This document shows positions 7,429 through 15,755 of a DNA stretch of 64,000 bases, piece after piece. The notes under the pieces were generated by a model, which saw only the letters and a program-made list of their open reading frames with translations, had not been told where the DNA came from and made no database searches. The DNA lies in assembly GCA_963678095.2 (NCBI GenBank), contig OY782746.1:1922001-1986000 (forward strand), written 5' to 3'. Numbering within the stretch: position 1 is the stretch's first letter; every line of letters starts with the position of its first letter. A program made the translations under genes and the position numbers. The stretch comes from G963678095 sp963678095 (GTDB lineage Bacteria; Bacillota; Negativicutes; Selenomonadales; Selenomonadaceae).

Positions 7429-9723
7429 TTGGACATGACTTTAGCAAGGCGGATTGCCATCGCCATATGTTTTTTGCTCTTATTGTCCTTAAGCGTTGTC
7501 TTTGCGCTGTGCTACGTTTTACTGCCGGCAGAATTCAGTGCTTTGCTGCGGGAATATATGGGGTTGATTATACAGATTGGTTTGACGGTCATGGTTGCAG
7601 CTGCACTGGTTGCCTGGCGCTTTTGCCGACATCAGTTTGGTCCTCTGACCACACTGGTTTCCTTGATGAATACCGTCCGGGATCATCCGCGGGGCGCCAG
7701 AGATGCTTCGTCGGCCGATGAAATAGCAGCCCTGTTCAAAAATTTTAATCAGCTGGTGGATGAGCTCAGGGTTCATCGGCAGGCGATGAGTGCGCTGGTG
7801 GCAGAAGGCAGTGCCGAGATGGCGGATGCCAATCAGGAAATGCAGGCGATGAACCAGATGCTGGAAGATACGAACCGGCATCTGCTCCAAGAAAACCGGG
7901 CCCGTCGGGAAAGCGAAGAGAGGCTGCGGCGGCGGGAACGCCAGTATCGTGCCATCAGCGGCCTTATGGCCTGGGCGGACGGACGAAATGTGTTTGAGAT
8001 GATTTTGCAAAGTGCGGTACAGCTTTTAGGTGGAAATAACGGGTTTATCGGTCTCTTTGACGAAGAAAAGCAAAAATTTCACATTCAGCATGGCATTGGC
8101 ATCGATGCGGAGCTGATCGGAGAATCCCTGCCGGCCCAGATTGGTCTAAAATGGCAGGTCCATGTTTCTGGCGAGCTGATGTATGTGGAGGATTACCGAC
8201 TATATCCGGGACGCCTTGAAAACGAGCGGCTTGAGGCGATCATCAGCGTCGTCATGCTGCCGTTGAAGGTTGATGGGATTGTGCGGGGGATTTTAGGCAT
8301 CAGCTGGATCGATGCGGTTCACTTTATTGAAGCGGATGATCTCGGTGCTTTGCGCCAGTTTGGGGATCTGGCTTCCGTGGCGCTGGAACGAGACCTGCAC
8401 CAACAACAGATACGATATATGGCATATCACGATGCGCTGACCGGTCTCTTGAACCGGGCTGGATTGCGTGAACATATGGATCAGGAAATGGTTTTGGCAC
8501 AAAGCGGGGAAACGGCAGGTGCCGTGCTGCTGATTGATATCGATGACTTAAAGACGATCAATGATAATTTTGGCCATCCGGAAGGGGACACGGTTATCCT
8601 GGCTGTCAGTCGGCAGATTACAGCGGCTGCAGGTCCGGATGCGGTAGTCGCTCGGTTGGGGGGCGATGAGTTTGTAGTTGTAGTGCGTGACATATTGACC
8701 AATGAACGGGCGGCGGAGCTTGTGGAGAAGATTCGTTGCCGGGTATCAAAGGAATATGCCGTCGCTGATGAGGAAATATACATGTCCGTGAGCATTGGGG
8801 TTTTGCTCTATCCTCGCGACAGTACAGGGCGAGCCGATACGCTGAAAAAAGCCGACCTTGCCATGTACGCGGCGAAACAGGGCGGCAAGAACCGCTGGCT
8901 GTTTTATGAGCCGAAAATGCTGCAGGACTCGTATGATCGGATGACCCTGACGAATGCCCTGCGACGGGGAATTGCTGAAAACGCGTTTTATTTGTGCTAC
9001 CAGCCGCAGCTAAATACGGCGGGAGATAGGATCGTTGGCTTTGAGGCTTTGCTGCGCTGGGACAACGAGGTCTATGGGACGGTATCGCCAGCGGAATATA
9101 TCCCTGCCGCGGAGCATACCGGGCTGATTGTGCCGCTGGGCCAATGGATATTGCGGGAGGCCTGCTGTTTTGCTCGTCGCTTGTCGGACCGTGGAGAAAC
9201 ATCCCTGCGGGTTGCTGTCAATATATCCCCGCGTCAGTTGTTGTCGGATTCCTTTGTAACGGATGTAACGAAAAGTATCGGCGCTGCTGGGATTTCTCCG
9301 ACACAGCTTGAGCTTGAAATCACAGAAAATGTTTTCATTGAATCGATGGCAGTGAGCGTCGATAAATTGCAGCTATTGCGGGCCATGGGGGTTCGAATCG
9401 CCCTGGATGATTTTGGGACGGGATATTCTTCGCTGATGTATTTGCGCCGGCTGCCGGTAGATGTGCTGAAAATTGACAAGACCTTTATTGATAAAATTGT
9501 TGAAGACAGCGAGGGCTTTTGTCTGGTAGGATCGGTAATAGAGATTGGCCATGGGCTGCATCTGAAAATTGTTGCTGAAGGTGTTGAAGCTGCGGACCAG
9601 TTCGCTTTACTGCGCCGCTCCGGCTGTGATTATCTGCAGGGATATTTCTTCAGTCCACCCCTGTCTGAGGCGGAGGCCTTTGACTTTCTTCCACCAGCGG
9701 CACCGGTCCGGCTGTTTGAATAA
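7429..9723 (+). CDS. Membrane GAF-GGDEF-EAL protein (c-di-GMP turnover)
   Basis: A 764-residue signalling protein. Order: two transmembrane helices within residues 5-65, a HAMP-like linker and coiled coil (about 65-180), a GAF domain (about 180-325), GGDEF (LGGDEF near residue 410) and EAL (EALLRW near 539, with DDFGTGYSSL and EGVEA further on). Both catalytic motifs look intact, so it could make or degrade c-di-GMP. There is no RxxD inhibitory site in front of GGDEF. The start is TTG at 7429 or ATG at 7435; the ribosome site AGGAAAAGAG does not decide. Another c-di-GMP gene follows after 51 bases. Confidence 0.93.
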   Translation: MDMTLARRIAIAICFLLLLSLSVVFALCYVLLPAEFSALLREYMGLIIQIGLTVMVAAALVAWRFCRHQFGPLTTLVSLMNTVRDHPRGARDASSADEIAALFKNFNQLVDELRVHRQAMSALVAEGSAEMADANQEMQAMNQMLEDTNRHLLQENRARRESEERLRRRERQYRAISGLMAWADGRNVFEMILQSAVQLLGGNNGFIGLFDEEKQKFHIQHGIGIDAELIGESLPAQIGLKWQVHVSGELMYVEDYRLYPGRLENERLEAIISVVMLPLKVDGIVRGILGISWIDAVHFIEADDLGALRQFGDLASVALERDLHQQQIRYMAYHDALTGLLNRAGLREHMDQEMVLAQSGETAGAVLLIDIDDLKTINDNFGHPEGDTVILAVSRQITAAAGPDAVVARLGGDEFVVVVRDILTNERAAELVEKIRCRVSKEYAVADEEIYMSVSIGVLLYPRDSTGRADTLKKADLAMYAAKQGGKNRWLFYEPKMLQDSYDRMTLTNALRRGIAENAFYLCYQPQLNTAGDRIVGFEALLRWDNEVYGTVSPAEYIPAAEHTGLIVPLGQWILREACCFARRLSDRGETSLRVAVNISPRQLLSDSFVTDVTKSIGAAGISPTQLELEITENVFIESMAVSVDKLQLLRAMGVRIALDDFGTGYSSLMYLRRLPVDVLKIDKTFIDKIVEDSEGFCLVGSVIEIGHGLHLKIVAEGVEAADQFALLRRSGCDYLQGYFFSPPLSEAEAFDFLPPAAPVRLFE

Positions 9724-9774
9724 AAAGTTTGCTGGGTCTGCTGGCAGATAAAGGCCGGTTTACAATAAGGTTAT

Positions 9775-11124
9775 ATGGCGGTGGGCGGGCCTGCTGCGCA
9801 GAAAGTGAGGTCTGGGGCTCGGATGTATTATAGAACGTTAAAGGTTTTTTCCTCCGATAAGGCACTACGGGAACTGGGCGTGCTTGTTCTGTTCGCGTTG
9901 CTGCTCTTTTTGTCTGCTGTGGAAGCCCAACTTTATACCCGCATGGAAGAGTGGCTCGGTTCAGGAGCTGTTGGCTGGCTGCGTGAGGGCTGGGCTGCTG
10001 CATTTTTTTTAGTGCCGGCTGTCGGACTGTTTGCTTTGCGGCGCTGGCGAGAGGCTGTATGCGAACGAAAAAAACGCCGACTTCGGGAGTCTGAGCTTGC
10101 ATTTCAGGGAATGCATGATCTGCCCACCGGGCTCTATAACCGCAGTTATTTTGAACAGTGTATGGAAGAGTTTGCTTCAGCAGAACATTTCCCGGTCGGT
10201 ATGATCATCTGCGATGTCGATGGTCTGAAACTGGTCAATGATACCTTGGGAAATGCCAAAGGGGATCATCTGATTGAAACCGCTGCCCGGGCTGTACGGC
10301 TTTCCTGCGGAGAAAATGCCACAGCCTTTCGGATTGATGGCGATGAATTTGCCATATTGCTGCGGCAAACCTCAGCGGTACAGATTGAGGCAGTGGTCGA
10401 GCGGATTGAAAAATTTCTTGAAGATAATAATCGCGACAAAAATGAATTGCCGATCAGTCTGTCCATCGGGTATGCTGTCGGCGATAAGGATATGGACCTG
10501 CTGGATATTTTTCAACAGGCTGACAGCTTTATGTATCGCAAAAAACTGCATTGTAATTTCAGCCCCCGCAGTGCAATTGTGCAGACGCTGGCCAAGACGC
10601 TGGAAGCCAGGGACGATATCACCGAAGGCCATGCAGAGCGGCTGGAAACGCTGATGATTCTGCTCGCGCAAAAACTGGAGCTGGAAGAATACAAGTTAAG
10701 TGATATCAGGCTCTTTGCCCGGTTTCATGATCTCGGAAAAGTTGGAATTCCCGATGCTATCTTGATGAAGGCGGCTTCGCTCAGTGACGGCGAATATATG
10801 GTTATGAAGCAGCATAGCCTGATCGGCTACCGTATCGCCCTGACCTCAGGCGAACTTTCGCCGATTGCTGACTGGATATTGATGCACCACGAGCGCTGGG
10901 ATGGCAGTGGGTATCCACTGGGGATTGCCGGGAAAAATCTGCCGATTGAATGCCGAATGCTCTGTATCGTTGATGCTTTTGATGCGATGTGCAATGACCG
11001 CCCCTATCGTAAGGCGATGTCCTATGAGGCAGCAGTTCAGGAACTGCTGCGGGGTCGGGGGAAACAGTTTGATCCGGATCTGGTAGATCTCATTGTTGAA
11101 AGTGAAATTTTTCGTCAGAAATGA
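9775..11124 (+). CDS. Membrane GGDEF-HD-GYP protein
   Basis: Two hydrophobic segments (about residues 35-50 and 75-90) precede a GGDEF domain and an HD-GYP phosphodiesterase domain. The diguanylate cyclase signature is RIDGDEF near residue 188, with the first Gly replaced by Asp, so cyclase activity is doubtful. The HD-GYP part looks intact: HDLGKVGIPD (about 318) and HHERWDGSGYP (about 370), the residues that bind metal and hydrolyse c-di-GMP. The start at 9775 has AAGG only 4 bases upstream; ATG 9823 (MYYRTLKV) is an alternative with a weaker site. It probably shares a transcript with the GGDEF-EAL gene. Confidence 0.92.
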   Translation: MAVGGPAAQKVRSGARMYYRTLKVFSSDKALRELGVLVLFALLLFLSAVEAQLYTRMEEWLGSGAVGWLREGWAAAFFLVPAVGLFALRRWREAVCERKKRRLRESELAFQGMHDLPTGLYNRSYFEQCMEEFASAEHFPVGMIICDVDGLKLVNDTLGNAKGDHLIETAARAVRLSCGENATAFRIDGDEFAILLRQTSAVQIEAVVERIEKFLEDNNRDKNELPISLSIGYAVGDKDMDLLDIFQQADSFMYRKKLHCNFSPRSAIVQTLAKTLEARDDITEGHAERLETLMILLAQKLELEEYKLSDIRLFARFHDLGKVGIPDAILMKAASLSDGEYMVMKQHSLIGYRIALTSGELSPIADWILMHHERWDGSGYPLGIAGKNLPIECRMLCIVDAFDAMCNDRPYRKAMSYEAAVQELLRGRGKQFDPDLVDLIVESEIFRQK

Positions 11125-11126
11125 AA

Positions 11127-11187
11127 CAGGAGCTGTCCCTGACGCTATCGATTTAAAAATCCAGCGTCAGAGGCAGCTCCTGCTTTT
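11127..11187. terminator. Terminator between convergent genes
   Basis: Two-part stem: CAGGAGCTG with CAGCTCCTG (11127-11135, 11174-11182) and CTGACGCT with AGCGTCAG inside, followed by CTTTT. Confidence 0.8.
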
Positions 11188-11203
11188 GGTAATATCAATT
11201 TTT

Positions 11204-11866
11204 TTATTTGCTGGCCAGTCCCAAATGCTTTTCGAACCATTGGACGGTTAGTTTGGCGACAATCGCGAGTTTTCCGCTCTCTTCAAAAAAATGGGTTGCA
11301 TCCGGGACAATATCAAGGCGATGCACCGTCAACAGCTGCTGCGCCGCCTGTTGATTGAGCTTGACAATGATATCATCATTGCTGGCAACGATCAGCAAGG
11401 TGGGGGCCTTGATGCGGGCGAGGTATTGCTCCGCCATATCCGGACGCCCGCCACGGGACACGACGGCACCGATTTGTTCCGCCGCCAGGGCAGCAGCTTC
11501 GATCGTGGCCGCTCCGCCGGTATCGCTGCCAAAATAGCCGATGGGCAATCGATGCAGGTCAGGATGCGATTGCAGCCATTTTGTGGCGGATAAAATTCGC
11601 TTTGCCAGCAGATCGATGTCAAAGCCCAGCTCGAAATTGTTTTTTTCACTGGGAGTCAGCAGATCAAGCAGCAGGGCCGCAATGTTGTGTTCACACAAAA
11701 CACTGGCGATGAATTTATTGCGCGGACTTTTGCGGCTGCTGCCGCTGCCGTGGGCGAACAGCACTACCGCTGCTGGATTTGGCGGTATGAGCAGTGAGCC
11801 TGTGAGCGTGATGTCGCCGGCGGGAAGCAGAACCTGCAGTTCTGTTACGTTTTTTGTCTCCTGCAT
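11204..11866 (-). CDS. Alpha/beta hydrolase of dienelactone-hydrolase type with altered nucleophile site
   Basis: A 220-residue alpha/beta hydrolase-fold protein. The oxyanion segment LFAHGSGSS, the acid region VASNDDI and the catalytic-type His in DATHFFEE are present. At the nucleophile elbow, where relatives typically have FGASTG, this protein has FGSDTGGAA, so Asp stands where Ser is expected. It may be inactive, use an Asp nucleophile as dehalogenases and epoxide hydrolases do, or use the preceding Ser. The frame opens upstream at 11890, but GAGGG lies 7 bases before the ATG at 11866 (MQETKN). Confidence 0.82.
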   Translation of the reverse strand: MQETKNVTELQVLLPAGDITLTGSLLIPPNPAAVVLFAHGSGSSRKSPRNKFIASVLCEHNIAALLLDLLTPSEKNNFELGFDIDLLAKRILSATKWLQSHPDLHRLPIGYFGSDTGGAATIEAAALAAEQIGAVVSRGGRPDMAEQYLARIKAPTLLIVASNDDIIVKLNQQAAQQLLTVHRLDIVPDATHFFEESGKLAIVAKLTVQWFEKHLGLASK

Positions 11867-12106
11867 GATAAATCCCTCAATTCTTTTCACAAATTTTAAC
11901 AGCTATGGCCTTTGTTGTAGAAGATGGGATGGTATCTGATCTAGAGGATAAAAAATTCCTATAGCAAAATAACAGGAAGCGGTTTTGTTTAAATATATTA
12001 TATCGCAGATTGCATAAGAAAGTAAGAGCGGGGCGGGTTACAAAGAGAATATGATCGCGGGTGTTTTTTCCCTGTAGATGGGAATTTTGTCAGAGAACAG
12101 GGTTTC

Positions 12107-12199
12107 TGTGGATAAAAAAGGGGGATAAAGTGTGAAATTAAGCGGATTTATCCACTTTATCCACAAAGTTATTCACAAAACCTATGTTCCTGTGGATAA
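12107..12199. other. Cluster of DnaA boxes
   Basis: Within 93 bases lie three perfect DnaA 9-mers (TGTGGATAA at 12107-12115 and 12191-12199, TTATCCACA at 12157-12165) and two one-mismatch copies (TTATCCACT 12148-12156, TTATTCACA 12169-12177). The surrounding gene-free stretch 11867-12325 is AT-rich, and I see no credible ORF in it. No dnaA, dnaN, gyrB or rpmH is near, so this is probably not oriC; a DnaA-titrating or DnaA-reactivating site is an inference. Confidence 0.7.
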
Positions 12200-12265
12200 G
12201 TTGCGCGGCGCGGAAGGCTTCATTTTTCATGGTGAGTGTCCGACAGGAGAAAACAAAAAAAATAT

Positions 12266-12294
12266 TTGACATATAAATTATAAGATGGTAATAT
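12266..12294 (+). promoter_or_regulatory. Promoter of tRNA-Arg(ACG)
   Basis: TTGACA (12266-12271) and TAATAT (12289-12294) with 17-base spacing; an overlapping TATAAT at 12292-12297 would be spaced 20. Confidence 0.65.
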
Positions 12295-12325
12295 AATATC
12301 TGTTGGTTGCGCAAGCAGCTCATAT

Positions 12326-12403
12326 GACTCTGTAGCTCAGTTGGATTAGAGTATTTGACTACGAATCAAAGGGTCGCAGGTTCAAGTCCTGCCAGGGTCA
12401 CCA
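12326..12403 (+). tRNA. tRNA-Arg(ACG)
   Basis: Cloverleaf with acceptor GACTCTG/CAGGGTC, anticodon stem TTTGA/TCAAA around CTACGAA (anticodon ACG), T arm GCAGG-TTCAAGT-CCTGC, discriminator A and encoded CCA. The first anticodon base A is normally edited to inosine by TadA in bacteria to read CGN codons. Confidence 0.95.
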
Positions 12404-12413
12404 TATGAAATTT

Positions 12414-12446
12414 AAGCACTGGATTTTGTTCCGGTGCTTTTTTTGT
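12414..12446 (+). terminator. Terminator of tRNA-Arg(ACG)
   Basis: Stem AAGCACTGGA with TCCGGTGCTT (one G-T pair), then seven T residues. Confidence 0.85.
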
Positions 12447-12551
12447 CTGGAAAATTTTATTTTGAATTCCGGTCATCTCAAGGTATAATAGGGATTAAGT
12501 GAGATTTGTTCGCAATACATATAAATTATCCGGTTTGAGGAGGATGCAGGT

Positions 12552-13151
12552 ATGGAAGAGAATATTACCCGCCGCGAGCGGAAAAAAATACATTCCAAAA
12601 AATCGATTGTTGAGGCGGCGGTCAAGCTGTTCAGTCAAAAAGGGTATCAGGAAACCTCGGTGGCTGATATCATGAATGAAGCTGACCTGGGCATTGGAAC
12701 TTTTTACAATTATTTTGAGTCAAAAGATGAAATTTTGAAAAATTTGCTGCAGGCGATTGTTGAAGAGATCCGCGAGTCCTTTGAATCGTCGCTTCGCCAA
12801 GGGGAAAAACCGGCGGCTCAGGTTTTAGCCGATACGGTCAAGCTGACGGCAAGCCTGCTCGACAAGAACCGCTTTGTTCTGCCGCTTTTTTTGCGGGCTG
12901 CGGATCGCAGTGCCTTGCCGAAGGAAGCCGTTCATACAGCTGCGGCACCGCCATTTAAAATGATCTTTGACCGGATCATCCTAGCCGGACAAAATAATGG
13001 CGAGTTTCGCCAGGACATACCAGCGCCGCTGATTACAGAAATGTTTCATTCCGTGTTTCAGGCGGCATCCTTTAGTAGTTTGGAGCTGAGTTTTATGGAA
13101 AATGTCAGCTATAAACTGGAACTGATTCTTGCCGGAATTGCAAAAAAATAG
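12552..13151 (+). CDS. TetR/AcrR family transcriptional regulator
   Basis: A 199-residue TetR-type repressor. The N-terminal helix-turn-helix is clear (SVADIMNEADLGIGTFYNYF, about residues 36-55) with the usual conserved FYNYF and a following K-D-E segment. The C-terminal ligand domain is helical and its ligand unknown. GAGGAGG precedes the ATG. No efflux gene is adjacent; it ends in its own terminator, and the next genes, nirJ1/nirJ2, have their own promoter. A target cannot be assigned. Confidence 0.92.
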   Translation: MEENITRRERKKIHSKKSIVEAAVKLFSQKGYQETSVADIMNEADLGIGTFYNYFESKDEILKNLLQAIVEEIRESFESSLRQGEKPAAQVLADTVKLTASLLDKNRFVLPLFLRAADRSALPKEAVHTAAAPPFKMIFDRIILAGQNNGEFRQDIPAPLITEMFHSVFQAASFSSLELSFMENVSYKLELILAGIAKK

Positions 13152-13163
13152 GCAGGCCAATGA

Positions 13164-13213
13164 AATACTGGTTTCAGCCGGGAAAAGTTCCGGCTGCAGC
13201 CAGTATTCTTTTT
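13164..13213 (+). terminator. Rho-independent terminator
   Basis: Stem AATACTGG/CCAGTATT (13164-13171 with 13200-13207) with an inner CAGCCGG/CCGGCTG stem, followed by CTTTTT. Confidence 0.9.
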
Positions 13214-13233
13214 AATTTCGGGGAAAAGATAGA

Positions 13234-13262
13234 TTGACCAGCGCCGGGTTTGCTGTTATGAT
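13234..13262 (+). promoter_or_regulatory. Promoter of nirJ1-nirJ2
   Basis: TTGACC (13234-13239), 17 bases, TATGAT (13257-13262) with an upstream TG extension. It would give a leader of about 127 bases that contains a GGCAG-GATT-CTGCC hairpin near 13360. Confidence 0.65.
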
Positions 13263-13395
13263 TTAATTTATGAACATGATTCAGCTTTGAAAGAGCTTCT
13301 CCTTTTAATGACGCCCAGGCTGGTTGCAGAATCTGGGCTGAACTCAATACATAGGCAGGATTCTGCCGGATAAACTGGAATAGGTGAGGGAAAAA

Positions 13396-14580
13396 ATGAT
13401 TAGTGTTACAAAACTGCTGTTTGCGACCGAGTATTTTGGTGATTCGCTCCGTTATACAAAAGAGGCAAAACTTGCCCGCAACGGGGTACGCGAAGGCGCT
13501 GGTCCGGTTGTCGTCTGGAATTCGACGAGAACCTGTAATTTGAAATGCCGCCACTGTTATATGAGCTCGGACGCGAAAAAATATAACGATGAACTTTCTA
13601 CGGAGGAAGCAAAGCGCTTTATTGATGATCTGGCGGAATTTAATGTTCCCGTACTGCTGTTTTCCGGCGGGGAGCCATTGATTCGCCCCGATTTTTTTGA
13701 GCTGGCCGCATATGCTGCCGAAAAAGGGGTACGCCCGACGCTGTCGACCAATGGGACCTTGATTACACCTGAAGTGGCGCAACGAATCAAAGATATTGGC
13801 GTTGGCTATGTCGGCATTTCGCTCGACGGGCTACAGGATGTCAATGACCAGTTCCGTGGGATGGACGGAGCCTTTGCTGCCGCCATGCAGGGGATTAAAA
13901 ACTGTGTAGCTGTTGACCAGCGCGTCGGTCTGCGCTTTACGATCAATCATCATAATATCGAAGAACTGGAAAATATCTTTGATTTTATTGAACGGGAAAA
14001 TATTGACCGCGTTTGTTTTTATCACCTTGTCTATTCCGGCCGTGGTACCGAGATGATGGAAGAGGATGTAACACCGGAGCAGTCACGCAGGGCGATGGAT
14101 ATCATCATTCGCCGGACTCGCGACTTTGAAGAGCGCGGACTGAAAAAAGAAATTCTGACGGTCGATAATCACTGTGACGGAGTTTACATGTACCTGAAGG
14201 CGCTTGCCGAAGGCGACGAGGCTTTGGCCCTGCAGATAGAAAAGTATATCGCGATGAACGGCGGCAATCGTTCCGGTATGGCGTTTGGTGAAGTTGATCC
14301 GATGGGCTATGTTCATCCGGATCAGTTTACCCAGCATCATACCTTCGGGAATGTGCGTGAACGCAAATTTGGCGATATATGGTCAGATACAACGGTGCCG
14401 CTTTTGGCGGGGCTAAAGGATCGCAAGCCCTTGCTCAAGGGTCGCTGCAGCCAGTGCCGTTTTCTCGATAATTGTAACGGCAATTTCCGCACCCGTGCCG
14501 AGGCGAAAACCGGTGATTTCTGGGAATCGGATCCATCCTGCTATCTTACGGATGAAGAAATCGGCCTGGGGAAAAAGTGA
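13396..14580 (+). CDS. nirJ1: Radical SAM protein NirJ1 (AhbC-like, siroheme-to-heme pathway)
   Basis: A 394-residue radical SAM enzyme. CNLKCRHC at about residues 46-53 binds the [4Fe-4S] cluster, SGGEPL follows, and a C-terminal Cys cluster (RCSQCRFLDNC with a later C) marks a SPASM/twitch auxiliary cluster. The N-terminus MISVTKLLF matches the NirJ1 subgroup of heme d1/alternative-heme proteins. In anaerobes such proteins act on siroheme-derived tetrapyrroles (AhbC removes acetate side chains). The reported frame starts at a GTG at 13384, but AGGTGAGGG fits the ATG at 13396. nirJ2 follows after 14 bases. Confidence 0.87.
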   Translation: MISVTKLLFATEYFGDSLRYTKEAKLARNGVREGAGPVVVWNSTRTCNLKCRHCYMSSDAKKYNDELSTEEAKRFIDDLAEFNVPVLLFSGGEPLIRPDFFELAAYAAEKGVRPTLSTNGTLITPEVAQRIKDIGVGYVGISLDGLQDVNDQFRGMDGAFAAAMQGIKNCVAVDQRVGLRFTINHHNIEELENIFDFIERENIDRVCFYHLVYSGRGTEMMEEDVTPEQSRRAMDIIIRRTRDFEERGLKKEILTVDNHCDGVYMYLKALAEGDEALALQIEKYIAMNGGNRSGMAFGEVDPMGYVHPDQFTQHHTFGNVRERKFGDIWSDTTVPLLAGLKDRKPLLKGRCSQCRFLDNCNGNFRTRAEAKTGDFWESDPSCYLTDEEIGLGKK

Positions 14581-14594
14581 GGGGAAGATAGACG

Positions 14595-15596
14595 ATGATA
14601 GTTTCCTGGAACACAACAAATGCCTGTAATATGTATTGTGATCATTGTTATCGCGATGCTGGCTGCAAAGCAGAGGATGAACTCAACACCGCCGAGGCGA
14701 AAAAATTGCTGGATGAAATCGCCAAAGCCGGTTTTAAAATTATGATTTTCAGTGGTGGTGAGCCGCTGATGCGCCCGGATATTCTTGAACTGGTCGCCCA
14801 TGCAACGAGCCTTGGCTTGCGCTCAGTCTTTGGTACCAACGGTACACTGATCACACTGGACATGGCTCAGAAACTGAAGGCGGCCGGGGCCATGGGGATG
14901 GGAATCTCCCTTGATTCGCTTGACCGGGAAAAACACAATACCTTCCGCAAATTTCCGCAAGCCTGGGAAGGTGCGGTTGCGGGCATGCGCAATTGCCGGC
15001 AGGCGGGCCTTCCCTTTCAGATTCATACGACGGTTATGGATTGGAATGAACATGAAATTGAAGCGATTACCGACTTTGCGGTTGCTGAAGGTGCGGTGGC
15101 CCATCATTTCTTCTTTTTAGTACCCACCGGCCGGGCGCAGACCATTGAAGCGGAGTCACTGCGGGCGCGTTCGTATGAGGACGTGCTGACACGGATCATG
15201 CAAAAGCAGCAGCAGGTGGAGATCGAACTTAAACCTACTTGTGCGCCGCAGTTTATGCGCATTGCCAAACAGATGGGAGTCAAGACGCGGTTTCGCCGCG
15301 GCTGTCTGGCAGGAACCTCTTACTGCATCATCAGCCCGCGGGGGCAGGTGCAGCCGTGTGCGTATCTGAATATGCCGCTTGGTGATGTGCGGGAAACGCC
15401 ATTTGATGAGATCTGGAAGAATAATCCGATTTTGCAGGAATTGCGGACGCTGGATTATAAGGGCGGCTGCGGCAACTGTGAATATAAGGGCAGCTGTGGT
15501 GGGTGCCGTGCCCGGGCGGCGTATTATCATGAAGGCGATTATATGGCAGAAGAGCCTTGGTGTCTGTATCATGGGCGCCTGGGACAAATAGAATAA
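14595..15596 (+). CDS. nirJ2: Radical SAM protein NirJ2 (AhbD-like, heme synthesis)
   Basis: A 333-residue radical SAM enzyme with CNMYCDHC at residues 11-18, SGGEPL, and a C-terminal Cys-rich SPASM region (GCGNCEYKGSCGGC plus EPWC). Its shortened N-terminus and pairing with nirJ1 fit the NirJ2 subgroup. AhbD-type enzymes oxidatively decarboxylate two propionates of iron-coproporphyrin III to give heme b. Together the pair suggests the siroheme-dependent heme route; the earlier steps (ahbA/ahbB) are not in this window. The first gene ends 14 bases upstream, so the two form an operon. Confidence 0.87.
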   Translation: MIVSWNTTNACNMYCDHCYRDAGCKAEDELNTAEAKKLLDEIAKAGFKIMIFSGGEPLMRPDILELVAHATSLGLRSVFGTNGTLITLDMAQKLKAAGAMGMGISLDSLDREKHNTFRKFPQAWEGAVAGMRNCRQAGLPFQIHTTVMDWNEHEIEAITDFAVAEGAVAHHFFFLVPTGRAQTIEAESLRARSYEDVLTRIMQKQQQVEIELKPTCAPQFMRIAKQMGVKTRFRRGCLAGTSYCIISPRGQVQPCAYLNMPLGDVRETPFDEIWKNNPILQELRTLDYKGGCGNCEYKGSCGGCRARAAYYHEGDYMAEEPWCLYHGRLGQIE

Positions 15597-15600
15597 AAAA

Positions 15601-15646
15601 CGCGAAGCTGTGCGGCTGACTGAGGTGCGCGGCTTCGCGCTTTTAT
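15601..15646 (+). terminator. Rho-independent terminator
   Basis: Stem CGCGAAGC/GCTTCGCG (15601-15608 with 15632-15639) and a CTTTTATT tail end the nirJ1-nirJ2 operon. Confidence 0.85.
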
Positions 15647-15665
15647 TGTTTTAGATTGTTTTGTA

Positions 15666-15694
15666 TTGAAACATAAATCTTGTTCTGTTATAAT
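15666..15694 (+). promoter_or_regulatory. Promoter of first Cof phosphatase
   Basis: TTGAAA, 17 bases, TATAAT with TG extension. The leader then carries ACAGGG (15703-15708) and CCCTGT (15730-15735), able to pair just before the ribosome site. Confidence 0.75.
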
Positions 15695-15755
15695 AGGAGC
15701 GGACAGGGTGGGATCTCCGGAAATAAGGACCCTGTTGGCAATAAAGGAGAAATAT

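Noticed and set aside
12107..12199. Calling the DnaA boxes the chromosomal origin
   Set aside because: No dnaA/dnaN/rpmH neighbourhood and no clear unwinding element; kept as a DnaA-box cluster only.
12138..12323. 61-codon minus-strand ORF
   Set aside because: Spans the DnaA boxes and the tRNA promoter; composition not protein-like.
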